Shown here piece by piece: positions 1 through 8,076 of a stretch of DNA of 64,000 bases (its first letter is position 1; each line of letters begins with the position of its first letter). The notes under the pieces were generated by a model. The model worked only from the letters and a program-made list of their open reading frames with translations. It was not told where the DNA came from and did no database searches. Made by a program: the position numbers and the translations under genes. Origin of the DNA: Petrimonas sulfuriphila (lineage in GTDB: Bacteria; Bacteroidota; Bacteroidia; Bacteroidales; Dysgonomonadaceae); assembly GCA_038561985.1 (NCBI GenBank), contig CP073276.1:992001-1056000 (forward strand), in the 5' to 3' direction.

Positions 1-113
1 AAAAAGGATACACCTATATTTTTGACCTGGCTGCTGGAAATCCGGTTTACTTCAATGCTACAACCGCAGAGGATGCCACTCCTTTGGTTAAAACCAAACT
101 GGGTATCAAATAA
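1..113 (+). CDS. C-terminal end of an unidentified protein (partial)
   Basis: An open frame enters from the left edge (first full codon at 3) and stops at TAA 111-113. The 36 visible residues end in LVKTKLGIK and include the stretch YIFDLAAGNPVYFNA. I do not recognise the family. The frame is credible as coding because it runs straight to a stop followed by a strong terminator hairpin. Confidence 0.55.
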   Translation, partial: KGYTYIFDLAAGNPVYFNATTAEDATPLVKTKLGIK

Positions 114-128
114 TTATCTCTCGCAGAG

Positions 129-167
129 GCATAAAAAAACTCCCGAATTTCGGGAGTTTTTTTATGC
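129..167. terminator. bidirectional intrinsic terminator
   Basis: Perfect inverted repeat: GCATAAAAAAACTCCCG, loop AATTT, then the exact reverse complement. The A-run and T-run flanks make it work in both directions, serving the + strand gene ending at 113 and the - strand gene ending at 168. Confidence 0.9.
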
Positions 168-524
168 CTAGTCCTCTTTAGCACCCGTTTCCGTATCCTG
201 TGCCATACCTGAAGCTGTGTCAGTCTCTTTTTTGAAAGCTTGTTTAACCCGCTCAAAATCTTCTTTCCACGCTTCCCCTACTTTAGAAAAGAAATTGGAG
301 GCACTTTCTCTAACTACATCCCATTTATTTTCAGCAATATCATCAAACTTTCCCAACTTTTCCGACAGTTCATCTTTCAAGCTTTTCAATTTTTCTATTT
401 GCTCGGCATATTCTTCTTTGGCGTCTTCGGTAATGTTGCTGATGCCTTGCTTCATTTCATCAATTTTTGCATCGAGCTGATCCAATATCTCCTGCGTCTT
501 TTGCTTAAACTCCTGTTTGTTCAT
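168..524 (-). CDS. small charged coiled-coil protein
   Basis: 118 residues from the ATG at 524 (MNKQEFKQK). An upstream in-frame extension to 584 is possible but reads like leader sequence. Residues about 5-65 are rich in Lys/Glu with heptad-like spacing (QEILDQLDAKIDEMKQGI), typical of a coiled coil. The C-terminal part has an amphipathic stretch around FFSKVGEAWKEDFERV and an acidic tail. No signal peptide or catalytic motif is visible. Similar small helical proteins in Bacteroidota are annotated only as coiled-coil or stress-response-like proteins. Function unknown. It ends in the shared terminator at 129-167. Confidence 0.75.
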   Translation of the reverse strand: MNKQEFKQKTQEILDQLDAKIDEMKQGISNITEDAKEEYAEQIEKLKSLKDELSEKLGKFDDIAENKWDVVRESASNFFSKVGEAWKEDFERVKQAFKKETDTASGMAQDTETGAKED

Positions 525-612
525 ACGATATTTTTTTAAAAAGTTTTCTGACATTAAAACAGATATCGCCCTAATTAAGTTCAAAACGATAAATTAAAAG
601 CAAAAAAAACCT

Positions 613-620
613 TATCTTTG
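613..620 (+). promoter_or_regulatory. candidate -7 box upstream of adk
   Basis: TATCTTTG matches the Bacteroidota -7 consensus TAnnTTTG exactly. It lies about 170 nt before the adk ATG, which would give a long leader. No good -33 box is visible. Confidence 0.5.
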
Positions 621-791
621 TAATCATTAAAGTAATTCAATAGATATTCAATTGTAATTTGATTGTAACGATGAAATTTTCAACGCTACAACAAATATCA
701 ATTAAATAATACGAAACAAATCATCGTTGGATATCTGTTAGTTATATCTTTATATGGATTATTACACAAACTTATCTCATAGATAATTTTT

Positions 792-1370
792 ATGTTAAAC
801 ATCGTGATTTTTGGCGCTCCCGGTTCTGGAAAAGGAACACAAAGTGATTTATTGATTAAAAAATACGGACTGAAGCACGTATCAACGGGAGATATATTGA
901 GATTTGAAATAAAGGCTGGCTCAGCGTTAGGCAAAATAGCAGATCAATATATTTCGAAAGGACATTTGGTTCCCGACGAGATTATGATCGAAATGCTGGA
1001 AGATCTGATCCGGAAAAACCTGGATAAAAAAGGATTTATTTTCGATGGATTTCCCCGTACACTTCCGCAAGGAGAAGCCTTGGACAACAAAATGAAGAAA
1101 AACGGTTTGGACATCACCTCTGTACTAAGCCTGGAGGTTAAGGACGAAGAACTGATTGACAGGCTGCTGAAACGCGGGCAACTATCGGGTCGCTCCGATG
1201 ACAACGGGCATACCATCAAATCGAGGCTCAACGTATACCACCAGCAAACAGAACCGTTGAAAGAGTATTATGCCGGACAGAACAAATTAGTATGCATACC
1301 CGGTGAGGGAGCTATCGAGGAGATCTTTAATTCGATAGTAGAAGTGGTTGATAATCTTACTGGCAGATAA
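792..1370 (+). CDS. adk: adenylate kinase
   Basis: 192 residues. Catalyses ATP + AMP to 2 ADP in the cytosol. The P-loop GAPGSGKGT is at residues 8-16. It is followed by the AMP-binding segment (STGDILR) and the FDGFPRT motif. The LID region ([12 protein letters not shown]) is the short type without the four-cysteine zinc insert. This is the usual length for the short-lid form in Bacteroidales. It is followed after one nucleotide by the obgE ATG at 1372, so the two genes are probably translationally coupled in an adk-obgE-pgeF operon. Confidence 0.97.
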   Translation: MLNIVIFGAPGSGKGTQSDLLIKKYGLKHVSTGDILRFEIKAGSALGKIADQYISKGHLVPDEIMIEMLEDLIRKNLDKKGFIFDGFPRTLPQGEALDNKMKKNGLDITSVLSLEVKDEELIDRLLKRGQLSGRSDDNGHTIKSRLNVYHQQTEPLKEYYAGQNKLVCIPGEGAIEEIFNSIVEVVDNLTGR

Positions 1371-1371
1371 A

Positions 1372-2514
1372 ATGGCTGAAACAAATTTTGTTGATTATGT
1401 AAAAATCTTTTGCAGATCGGGAAAGGGAGGACGAGGGTCAACCCATTTCAGAAGAGAAAAATATATCCCAAAGGGCGGGCCTGACGGTGGAAACGGTGGC
1501 GATGGAGGACATATAATCTTACGCGGCAACAGAAACTACTGGACACTGCTCCATTTGAAATTCCAACGCCATATCTTTGCCGGACATGGTGAAAGCGGCT
1601 CAAGACGTAACAGCTCTGGCAAGAGAGGCGACAGCAAAATCATTGAAGTACCGTGCGGAACTGTGGCCTATGACGCTCATACGGGTGAATACCTGTGCGA
1701 CATTACCGACGATGGACAAGAAATAGTTTTGCTGAAGGGTGGACGTGGAGGATTGGGAAACACGAACTTCAAATCGGCAACCAACCAGGCACCGCGTTAT
1801 TCCCAACCGGGAGAGCCTTACGAAGAGAAATGGATTATTCTTGAATTGAAATTGCTCGCCGACGTGGGATTGGTTGGCTTTCCCAACGCCGGAAAATCAA
1901 CACTCCTGTCCGTGGTGTCTGCAGCGAAGCCAAAGATTGGTAATTATCCATTCACCACATTGGAACCCAATTTGGGGATAGTAAGTTATCGCGAAGGAAA
2001 ATCGTTCGTGATGGCGGATATTCCAGGCATCATAGAAGGAGCCAGCGAAGGGAAAGGACTCGGTCTGCGATTTTTACGCCATATTGAGAGGAACTCGCTA
2101 CTTTTGTTTGTGGTACCTGCCGATGCCGAAAATATTCACGAAGAATACAACATTCTGTTGAACGAACTCACCAAATATAATCCCGAGTTGCTAGACAAAC
2201 ATCGTGTTCTCGCAATCTCTAAAGCAGATATGCTGGACGACGAATTGATACACGAGATTTCCTATGACTTACCGAAAATTCCCTATGTTTTCATATCGTC
2301 CATCACCGGATACGGAATCCCTGCGTTAAAGGATATTCTCTGGAGGGAATTAAATTCAGAAGAGACCATCCACGTTTCCACATCGAGGGAGTCGCTTGTT
2401 CACAGACGCCTGGACGTTCAATCCCTGGAGTTTGAACCCGAAGAAGAAATTGAAGAGGATTTGGACGATGAATACGGGGAGGAAGAAGAAAATTATTACG
2501 AAGAGGATTTTTAA
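1372..2514 (+). CDS. obgE: GTPase Obg/CgtA
   Basis: 380 residues from the ATG at 1372 ([10 protein letters not shown]), chosen over an in-frame start at 1348 that lies inside adk and adds non-conserved residues. The N-terminal glycine-rich Obg fold covers about 1-160. The G domain has the P-loop GFPNAGKST at residues 169-177, switch motif DIPGIIEGA and the SKAD base-recognition motif. The C terminus is very acidic (runs of Glu/Asp), common in Bacteroidota Obg proteins. Ribosome-associated GTPase required for 50S maturation and stress responses. Operon with adk and pgeF. Confidence 0.97.
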   Translation: MAETNFVDYVKIFCRSGKGGRGSTHFRREKYIPKGGPDGGNGGDGGHIILRGNRNYWTLLHLKFQRHIFAGHGESGSRRNSSGKRGDSKIIEVPCGTVAYDAHTGEYLCDITDDGQEIVLLKGGRGGLGNTNFKSATNQAPRYSQPGEPYEEKWIILELKLLADVGLVGFPNAGKSTLLSVVSAAKPKIGNYPFTTLEPNLGIVSYREGKSFVMADIPGIIEGASEGKGLGLRFLRHIERNSLLLFVVPADAENIHEEYNILLNELTKYNPELLDKHRVLAISKADMLDDELIHEISYDLPKIPYVFISSITGYGIPALKDILWRELNSEETIHVSTSRESLVHRRLDVQSLEFEPEEEIEEDLDDEYGEEEENYYEEDF

Positions 2515-2517
2515 ATT

Positions 2518-3330
2518 ATGTTTCGCCACCCCAATTATTCAAACCTGCTTTTCTTCACTATTTTCTCCAATGAACAGCGGTTGCTTCATTTCTCTACTAC
2601 ACGGGCAGGCGGCGTGAGCCGCGGTGAATTCCGGTCGTTAAACCTGGGAAATTACTCCGATGATAATCCGCTGAATATTTTTGAGAACAGATCCATTGTG
2701 GCCCGAAAGTTCTACAAAGAGGCCAATGATCTGATAACTCCGCATCAAACCCATGGTAATAGGGTACTGCTTATTGACGCTGAGTTTCTGAATCTCTCCA
2801 ATGCAGAAAAAATTGAAAGGCTCTACGGATACGACGCATCCGTTACACAGGAGAAAGGTTACTTCTTGTGTGTCACCACGGCCGACTGTGTTCCGCTGTT
2901 GTTGTTCGACCGGAAAAACGAAGCTATCGGTGCTATTCACGCCGGATGGAAAGGGACCTCAGGGAGAATCGTTGAAAAGACACTTCTTGAAATGAAGAAA
3001 AACTTTGGAACTGAAACCCGGGACATTCTCGCAGCAATTGGTCCGGCAATCGGCATCGATAATTACGAAGTAGGGAGGGAAGTTGAGGAAGAGTTTCAAA
3101 AAAGCGGCTTCAATCTCAATAAATCCATTTCGTATCGCCATAACTTATCCCGGAAGTTGCATATTGATCTCAAGGAAATCAACCGACAGGAACTCATTAG
3201 GATGGGCGTTCCCAAGCACCAGATTGAGAAAACGCGGTATTGTACCTACGGTAATAGCCGCCTGTTTTTCTCGGCCCGGCGGCAATCGTTGCACTCTGGA
3301 AGAATGCTTTCCGGTATAATGCTTCGTTAA
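2518..3330 (+). CDS. pgeF: YfiH/LACC1-type multicopper-oxidase-like purine nucleoside phosphorylase
   Basis: 270 residues, starting 3 nt after the obgE stop. The family once called laccase-domain or DUF152 contains zinc-dependent purine nucleoside phosphorylases/adenosine deaminases; E. coli YfiH/PgeF has also been linked to peptidoglycan editing. The metal ligands expected for the family are visible as His79 (HQTHGN), Cys124 (TTADCVPLLL) and His141 (AIHAGWKGT). The GPAIG and C-terminal CTYGNSRLFFSARR motifs are also present. No signal peptide, so cytosolic. Followed by an intrinsic terminator at 3345-3388. Confidence 0.92.
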   Translation: MFRHPNYSNLLFFTIFSNEQRLLHFSTTRAGGVSRGEFRSLNLGNYSDDNPLNIFENRSIVARKFYKEANDLITPHQTHGNRVLLIDAEFLNLSNAEKIERLYGYDASVTQEKGYFLCVTTADCVPLLLFDRKNEAIGAIHAGWKGTSGRIVEKTLLEMKKNFGTETRDILAAIGPAIGIDNYEVGREVEEEFQKSGFNLNKSISYRHNLSRKLHIDLKEINRQELIRMGVPKHQIEKTRYCTYGNSRLFFSARRQSLHSGRMLSGIMLR

Positions 3331-3344
3331 CGGCTACCAACAAA

Positions 3345-3388
3345 ACAGCCGTCAGGAAAGTCGGACGGCTGTAAGATTTTGTTTTTTT
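3345..3388 (+). terminator. intrinsic terminator after pgeF
   Basis: Stem ACAGCCGTC / GACGGCTGT (3345-3353 and 3364-3372) followed by a T-rich tract at 3377-3387. Confidence 0.85.
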
Positions 3389-3396
3389 GGAAAACA

Positions 3397-3618
3397 TTAA
3401 TACTCATCTTCGTTAAAAAAGAAGTCTTCTTTACTGGGATAATCGAGCCATATATCTTCTATCGTTTCAAAAACTTCCGTGTCGTCCTCAATTTCCTGTA
3501 AATTCTCAATCACTTCAAGCGGGGCACCGGAACGTTGAGCAAAATCAATGAGCTCGTCTTTTGTTGCCGGCCAGGGAGCGTCTTCCAATTTAGAAGCTAA
3601 TTCGAGTGTCCAATACAT
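3397..3618 (-). CDS. DUF2795 family protein
   Basis: 73 residues, the normal full size. The sequence begins MYWTLELASKLEDAPWPATK and has the family pattern of an N-terminal helix, a WPATKDELIDFA segment and an acidic, aromatic C-terminal tail (DYPSKEDFFFNEDEY). DUF2795 proteins are small cytosolic proteins without an assigned role. The start is well supported: an unusually good Shine-Dalgarno AAGGAG lies 6 nt upstream at 3625-3630, and a -7 box lies at 3658-3665. Confidence 0.9.
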   Translation of the reverse strand: MYWTLELASKLEDAPWPATKDELIDFAQRSGAPLEVIENLQEIEDDTEVFETIEDIWLDYPSKEDFFFNEDEY

Positions 3619-3624
3619 AATTAT

Positions 3625-3630
3625 CTCCTT
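3625..3630 (-). promoter_or_regulatory. strong Shine-Dalgarno for the DUF2795 gene
   Basis: AAGGAG on the minus strand, 6 nt before the ATG at 3618. Most genes in this window have no recognisable SD, so this one stands out and suggests high translation. Confidence 0.7.
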
Positions 3631-3657
3631 AGGGTTTGTTGTTTCATAAATTTAGCG

Positions 3658-3665
3658 CAAAAATA
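3658..3665 (-). promoter_or_regulatory. -7 box for the DUF2795 gene
   Basis: Minus-strand TATTTTTG, an exact TAnnTTTG match, 40 nt upstream of the start codon. Confidence 0.6.
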
Positions 3666-3687
3666 TACAAAAAAATCAGATATTATC

Positions 3688-4236
3688 CTATTCCCAGTAT
3701 ATTTCTTTTCCGGTCTTGTTACTTTCGTATCGTGCGAGCACGAAAAAGTAGTCTGACAAACGATTTAAGAAAATTAGAACAAAATCGGCTACTGGAAATT
3801 CTTCAGCCACCCGATAAACGTTTCGTTCAGCTCTTCGGGAAACGGTGCGACAGATATGTGCACGTGCAGCAGCTTCATTGCCTCCGGGAAGAATAAAACG
3901 GTTCAACCGGGGTAAAGTATGGTCTATCCGATCGATTTCCTTTTCAACTTTTTCAATGTCTTCCGGGGAGATGATACTGGCAGCTTTAGGGGGAATCTGC
4001 TCTGTTTCTGTTGCCAGGTAAGAGCCTACCGTAAAAAGCTTGTGTTGTAGAAAAGAAAGGAAGAGACCGGTTTCCTCATCATCAACACCGCAGTTCAACC
4101 AACCGATAAAACTGTTCAATTCGTCGATTGTTCCGTAAGCCCCTAGCCGGACATGCGTTTTTTTTACCCGGGTGCCGCCAACCAACGATGTTTTACCCTT
4201 ATCTCCCGATTTTGTATATACAGTACTTTTTTTCAT
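3688..4236 (-). CDS. cob(I)yrinic acid a,c-diamide adenosyltransferase, PduO/MMAB type
   Basis: 182 residues from the ATG at 4236 (MKKSTVYTKSGDKG); an ATG four codons upstream at 4248 is the alternative. The enzyme transfers the adenosyl group of ATP to cob(I)alamin to form coenzyme B12. The N-terminal ATP-binding motif (TKSGDKGKTSLVGG) and the YGTIDELNSFIG segment are those of the PduO-type family. The C-terminal arginine-rich helix with RTVSRRAERNVY is also typical. Cytosolic. No other corrinoid gene is nearby, so it probably serves salvage or a methylmalonyl-CoA mutase elsewhere. Confidence 0.93.
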   Translation of the reverse strand: MKKSTVYTKSGDKGKTSLVGGTRVKKTHVRLGAYGTIDELNSFIGWLNCGVDDEETGLFLSFLQHKLFTVGSYLATETEQIPPKAASIISPEDIEKVEKEIDRIDHTLPRLNRFILPGGNEAAARAHICRTVSRRAERNVYRVAEEFPVADFVLIFLNRLSDYFFVLARYESNKTGKEIYWE

Positions 4237-4319
4237 TTCAAAATCCATTTTAGGCCTCAGGCACTCAGGTTGTTTTATTGTCAGGAATTTTACCTCTTAT
4301 TTAATGTCTAATTGCCTTT

Positions 4320-4958
4320 TTAAATCAAATAACTCGCTTTGTGATACGATTTCTTTAAAACGACAACACCAATATCTTTCATGTCGAAAGTAATTCTTGC
4401 CCTTTCATCTGCGACGACAGCCTTCCAGAAACGTTTGCCATTACCCGATTTTATTCCCGCGATAACCCAGAACGTATCGTCTGAACTCATCGATAGCAGG
4501 CTCTCCATATCAACAGGAAATGAGTTTAAATAGACAAATATTCCGTCGTACAACTCGGAAAGGTCTATTTCATCGATAAACTCAACATGCCTGTTATACG
4601 TTGTATGCAAATTTCTTGCCAGCAACACATTTTTCCCTTCCGGATCAAAACAGTGACAAACGGCATCCTTAGAAGCTGCACTTAGATAGAGCGTATTAAT
4701 CCCCTTTCCCGTATCCAGTTCGAGAACCCTCCCGGGTTTAAAATACCTGACAAGCTTGTATGACAAATGATGAAGCTTTTTATCGGACGTCTCTATGTTG
4801 TGTGCGCGTAACAGCTGGTCAATATCCAGAAATGCCGTGTACCCATATTCTTCGTTAATAATATGGGTGACAAAATTATAAGCAAAAGGAGAATGAATAC
4901 CGAACCCTCTTGCCTGCTTTCTTCGTTTAAACCACTTGAAACACAAAACCGGGAACAA
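4320..4958 (-). CDS. class I SAM-dependent methyltransferase-like protein
   Basis: 212 residues. The N-terminal GFGIHSPFAYNFVTHII segment is a recurring signature of a Bacteroidota methyltransferase-like family. A Rossmann-type motif I (RVLELDTGKGINTLYL) begins near residue 76, but the glycine motif is weaker than usual (ELDTGKG). The only upstream start is the TTG at 4958, immediately after the ispF stop codon and in the same reading frame. Expression is therefore very likely coupled to ispF. Substrate unknown; it may be a degenerate or specialised methyltransferase. Confidence 0.7.
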   Translation of the reverse strand: MFPVLCFKWFKRRKQARGFGIHSPFAYNFVTHIINEEYGYTAFLDIDQLLRAHNIETSDKKLHHLSYKLVRYFKPGRVLELDTGKGINTLYLSAASKDAVCHCFDPEGKNVLLARNLHTTYNRHVEFIDEIDLSELYDGIFVYLNSFPVDMESLLSMSSDDTFWVIAGIKSGNGKRFWKAVVADERARITFDMKDIGVVVLKKSYHKASYLI

Positions 4959-5438
4959 TTATAATGTATAAATTAAAGCTACTGCATAGGCTGTTATGCC
5001 TTCCTGCCGGCCCACAAACCCCATCTTTTCAGAGGTGGTGGCCTTGATGGAAATAGTGTTGACATCCGTCTCCATTATTTCGCTTAACGTCTTTTGCATA
5101 GCCGGAACATGCGGGTTCATTTTGGGAGCTTCGGCACAGATGGTTGCGTCAATGTTACCTACCTCAAACCCATTTTCTCGCAACAAGGCAACGCTTTTCT
5201 TCAACAGTATTTTACTGTCGACACCCAGAAACTCGTCTGCGGTGTCAGGAAAATGAAAACCGATATCCCGCAGGTTGGCCGCACCAAGCAATGCATCACA
5301 AATGCTGTGGATCAATACATCGGCATCGGAATGACCCTGCAGGCCTTTTTCAAAGTCTATTTTTATTCCTCCCATCCAGAGGTCTCTGCCTTCTGCCAGG
5401 CGATGCATGTCGTATCCAAAACCTACCCTTATCTTCAT
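4959..5438 (-). CDS. ispF: 2-C-methyl-D-erythritol 2,4-cyclodiphosphate synthase
   Basis: 159 residues, full length. Catalyses formation of MEcPP in the non-mevalonate isoprenoid pathway. The metal ligands are visible as Asp10 and His12 (GYDMHRL) and His44 (HSDADVLIHSICDALLGA). The FHFPDTAD loop and the C-terminal KATTSEKMGFVGRQEGI motif, which contacts CDP and the substrate, are also present. Cytosolic trimer in the family. The stop codon is directly followed, in frame, by the TTG start of the methyltransferase-like gene. Confidence 0.97.
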   Translation of the reverse strand: MKIRVGFGYDMHRLAEGRDLWMGGIKIDFEKGLQGHSDADVLIHSICDALLGAANLRDIGFHFPDTADEFLGVDSKILLKKSVALLRENGFEVGNIDATICAEAPKMNPHVPAMQKTLSEIMETDVNTISIKATTSEKMGFVGRQEGITAYAVALIYTL

Positions 5439-5453
5439 AGAAAAATTACTCGA

Positions 5454-6623
5454 TTACCGCAACAACTGTTTTATTCCATCGATATCAAAACCGAGCGACA
5501 AGCGCAAGGTCTGATCCAACGGATTGGACTGGGCCGTTGAGACTAAATAAGCCGCATCAATTTGAAAGGCGTTCATTTTAAATCCGGCTCCAAAAGCCAT
5601 ATAACGGCGATTTCCCTTGTATTCGCTCTCGTGGTAATACCCCGTACGGAGCGAAAACCGATTATCGTAAGAATATTCTACTCCCAGCGACCAGATCACT
5701 TCCTGCATCTCTTCCTTAAATCCCCCGGGAGCATCACCAAAAGAGTTGAAAATACCGGCAACGGGAGAAGTATCGGCATATTTCTGTACCCTTTTCGTCC
5801 TCTCCTCTTCGCTCTCCCCTTCAGCAGGCAGTTGTGGCGTCGGAACAAGCAACTTGTTGACATCAACACTGAAAGAGAAACTGTTTTTATCATCAACCGG
5901 CAGCCCCAGTGATGTACCCACCCTCAAGTTCGCAGGCAAAAACATGGATGTGTTGCCTCCGTCATAAGATATCTTTGTTCCTATATTTGAAATATTAAAC
6001 CCAAACCCCAACAATGCTTCCGACTGTCCCAGGTTGAGATAGGTCTCATTGTAACCGGAAATATCGGCTGAGAAAGCGTTGCCGGGTGTCACGTCATCGC
6101 TTCCCGTGGAATAATCGGCACGTATATACCGCAAGGTGACCGCTCCTGAAAAGGTTTCAGAAAGTTTTCTTGAATACGCCACATCGAAAGCAAATTCATG
6201 GGGGGATACGGCCATCACGTAATCGGTGTTCTGATCAAATACATCAACGTCTCCCAGAGAAAAATAACGGAGTGAAGTACTGATAGCGTTCAGGTTTTCG
6301 TTCCCGAATTTCCAAAAACCGGTCAGATACACCAGATCAATGTCGTTTACCAGCTTACTTAACCAGGGAGTATACGAGATCGAAAATCCGGTACTGCCGG
6401 ATATAAACGGATACTTGGCAGCATTCCAATACTGTGAATAGACATCGGGCATGGAGGCAGCACCTATATCGCCCATACCGCCGCCCCGGGCATCGGATGC
6501 GATCTGAAGAGAAGGCATTGCCACGGGAATCGGATTATATTGTTGGGCAAAAGCCTTGTCGGAAAACAGTATAAATAGGCTCAAGAAACAAACGGTAGTG
6601 AAGAAACTTGATTTCGATTGCAT
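5454..6623 (-). CDS. porV: type IX secretion system outer membrane protein PorV (LptO)
   Basis: 389 residues. Signal peptide of about 26 residues ending KAFAQ. The mature start has the conserved PSLQIASDARGGGMGDIGAAS segment, then alternating beta strands ending in an aromatic-rich barrel (FDIDGIKQLLR). PorV is a 14-stranded outer membrane barrel of the FadL superfamily that shuttles T9SS cargo from the translocon to the sortase/attachment complex. Monocistronic-looking: its own -7 box at 6653-6660, with ispF starting 15 nt downstream. Cargo proteins with T9SS C-terminal domains are not obvious in this window. Confidence 0.93.
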   Translation of the reverse strand: MQSKSSFFTTVCFLSLFILFSDKAFAQQYNPIPVAMPSLQIASDARGGGMGDIGAASMPDVYSQYWNAAKYPFISGSTGFSISYTPWLSKLVNDIDLVYLTGFWKFGNENLNAISTSLRYFSLGDVDVFDQNTDYVMAVSPHEFAFDVAYSRKLSETFSGAVTLRYIRADYSTGSDDVTPGNAFSADISGYNETYLNLGQSEALLGFGFNISNIGTKISYDGGNTSMFLPANLRVGTSLGLPVDDKNSFSFSVDVNKLLVPTPQLPAEGESEEERTKRVQKYADTSPVAGIFNSFGDAPGGFKEEMQEVIWSLGVEYSYDNRFSLRTGYYHESEYKGNRRYMAFGAGFKMNAFQIDAAYLVSTAQSNPLDQTLRLSLGFDIDGIKQLLR

Positions 6624-6652
6624 AGATCTGTATATGTTGTTTAATTTCTAAA

Positions 6653-6660
6653 CAAATATA
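6653..6660 (-). promoter_or_regulatory. -7 box for porV
   Basis: Minus-strand TATATTTG, exact TAnnTTTG match, 30 nt upstream of the porV ATG. Confidence 0.6.
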
Positions 6661-6682
6661 ATCTCTTTTTATTGTATTGGTG

Positions 6683-7297
6683 CTATTTAATTTTAAAATC
6701 GAGCAGCTTCTTATTTTCAATATAGCCCTCAAGACGATCGTTGATGGATACACCTCCAATTCCTGCCGGAGTTCCGGTAAAGACAAGATCCCCTATCTTA
6801 AGCGTAAAAAAGCGACTGATGTAAGCGATGATTTTATCGAAAGAGTAAATCAAATCACAACTATTCCCTTGCTGTACAGTTTTTTCATTGATATCGAGAC
6901 GAAAGTTTATGTTGTTAATGTCCGGTATTTTCTTTATGGAAATAAATTCTCCTACGGGCGCAGAATTATCAAAACCTTTGGCTATCTCCCAAGGCAGGCC
7001 CAATTCCTTTTGTTTCCGTTGCAAATCACGGGCGGTAAAATCTATACCTACGGTAATTTCATCGTAATAACGGTGAGCAAATTTTTCGGCAATGTTCTTT
7101 CCCAACCGGTTAATTTTTAGCACCAATTCTGTTTCGTAATGAATTTCACTGGAAAAATCAGGCAGGAAAAAAGGGTTTCCGTTACGCAATAAAGCCGTAT
7201 CGGGTTTCATAAAGATAACCGGTTCACTGGCCTCAAAGACCCGCTTCATCTCCCGGTTATGCGAATCGTAATTTAAGCCGACAGCAAAAATTTTCAT
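6683..7297 (-). CDS. fumarylacetoacetate hydrolase (FAH) family protein
   Basis: 204 residues, the single-domain FAHD1-like size. The N terminus (MKIFAVGLNYDSHNRE) carries the family GxNYxxH motif. The metal-binding acidic residues lie in the HYETELVLKI segment and around GIDFTARDLQ. A C-terminal GDLVFTGTPAGIGG motif completes the fold. Members act as acylpyruvases or oxaloacetate decarboxylases; the substrate here cannot be read from sequence. It starts 5 nt after the rex stop codon, so the two form an operon transcribed from the rex promoter. Confidence 0.9.
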   Translation of the reverse strand: MKIFAVGLNYDSHNREMKRVFEASEPVIFMKPDTALLRNGNPFFLPDFSSEIHYETELVLKINRLGKNIAEKFAHRYYDEITVGIDFTARDLQRKQKELGLPWEIAKGFDNSAPVGEFISIKKIPDINNINFRLDINEKTVQQGNSCDLIYSFDKIIAYISRFFTLKIGDLVFTGTPAGIGGVSINDRLEGYIENKKLLDFKIK

Positions 7298-7302
7298 TGG
7301 TG

Positions 7303-7944
7303 CTACCCCTCCTTCACAAGCCGGTTAAACATGACCGCCAGGTGCGCGTAAAGCGATGTATTCTGCAACACAATGTGCTCGGGAACGCGAATCCGGAAAG
7401 GAGTAAAATTCCATATTGCCTGAATCCCTCCCGCAATCATAAAGTCGGCAACTTCCTGAGCAATATCGGGGGGAACGGTGAGAATACCAATTTGGGCATC
7501 TATTTTTTTGTTTTTTGCCGCGAAATCATCGGAGTGAAACACGGGGATGTTGTTAATTTTCTGTCCGACGATGGATGGATTCACGTCAAATCCAGCACGT
7601 ATCTTTAGGCCGTATTGCTCTAAACCCGAATCGGAAAGCAAGGCAGCCCCCAGACTTCCTACCCCGAAAAGCACGGCGGTATGCATCTTTTTGAAACCCA
7701 AAAAATCTTCCAGCACACCTATCAGCTTATCAATATCATAGCCTACCCGGGTTTTACCGCTGACATTTACATAGGAAAGATCTTTCGCAATTTGAGTGGC
7801 TGACACATTGATCTTTTTGGCGATTTGTGTAGAAGACACTTTGCTGTATCCTTGTTTTTTTAACAACTTAACGTAAGACAAATACCACGGCAGCCTTCGC
7901 AAAGCCGGTTCAGGGATTCTCGAATGATAGTTGTCGTGATTCAT
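7303..7944 (-). CDS. rex: redox-sensing transcriptional repressor Rex
   Basis: 213 residues from the ATG at 7944 (MNHDNYHSR). A TTG at 7968 is in frame, but it sits inside the -7 box, so it would precede transcription. Residues about 8-80 form the winged-helix DNA-binding domain, including PWYLSYVKLLKKQG and STQIAKKINVSATQIAKDL. The NAD(H)-binding Rossmann motif GVGSLG is at 94-99. Rex senses the NADH/NAD+ ratio and represses fermentation and respiratory genes when NADH is low. Co-transcribed with the FAH-family gene. Confidence 0.95.
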   Translation of the reverse strand: MNHDNYHSRIPEPALRRLPWYLSYVKLLKKQGYSKVSSTQIAKKINVSATQIAKDLSYVNVSGKTRVGYDIDKLIGVLEDFLGFKKMHTAVLFGVGSLGAALLSDSGLEQYGLKIRAGFDVNPSIVGQKINNIPVFHSDDFAAKNKKIDAQIGILTVPPDIAQEVADFMIAGGIQAIWNFTPFRIRVPEHIVLQNTSLYAHLAVMFNRLVKEG

Positions 7945-7965
7945 TGACAGATCTGTTTTAATTTG

Positions 7966-7973
7966 CAAAGATA
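7966..7973 (-). promoter_or_regulatory. -7 box for rex
   Basis: Minus-strand TATCTTTG, exact consensus. Transcription would begin near 7959, which excludes the TTG at 7968 and supports the ATG at 7944 as the start of Rex. Confidence 0.65.
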
Positions 7974-8045
7974 CTCGTTTTTTGCTAAAAATTTTTATCC
8001 CGGCAGATAATTAAAGAAAAAAGTCCGTAATTGGACAAAAAAAAC

Positions 8046-8053
8046 TATTTTTG
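8046..8053 (+). promoter_or_regulatory. -7 box for the sulfatase gene
   Basis: TATTTTTG, exact TAnnTTTG match. The G of this box is the first base of an in-frame GTG, so transcription from here supports the downstream ATG at 8077. Confidence 0.6.
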
Positions 8054-8076
8054 TGAAAACGGAATCCCAAGAGCCA

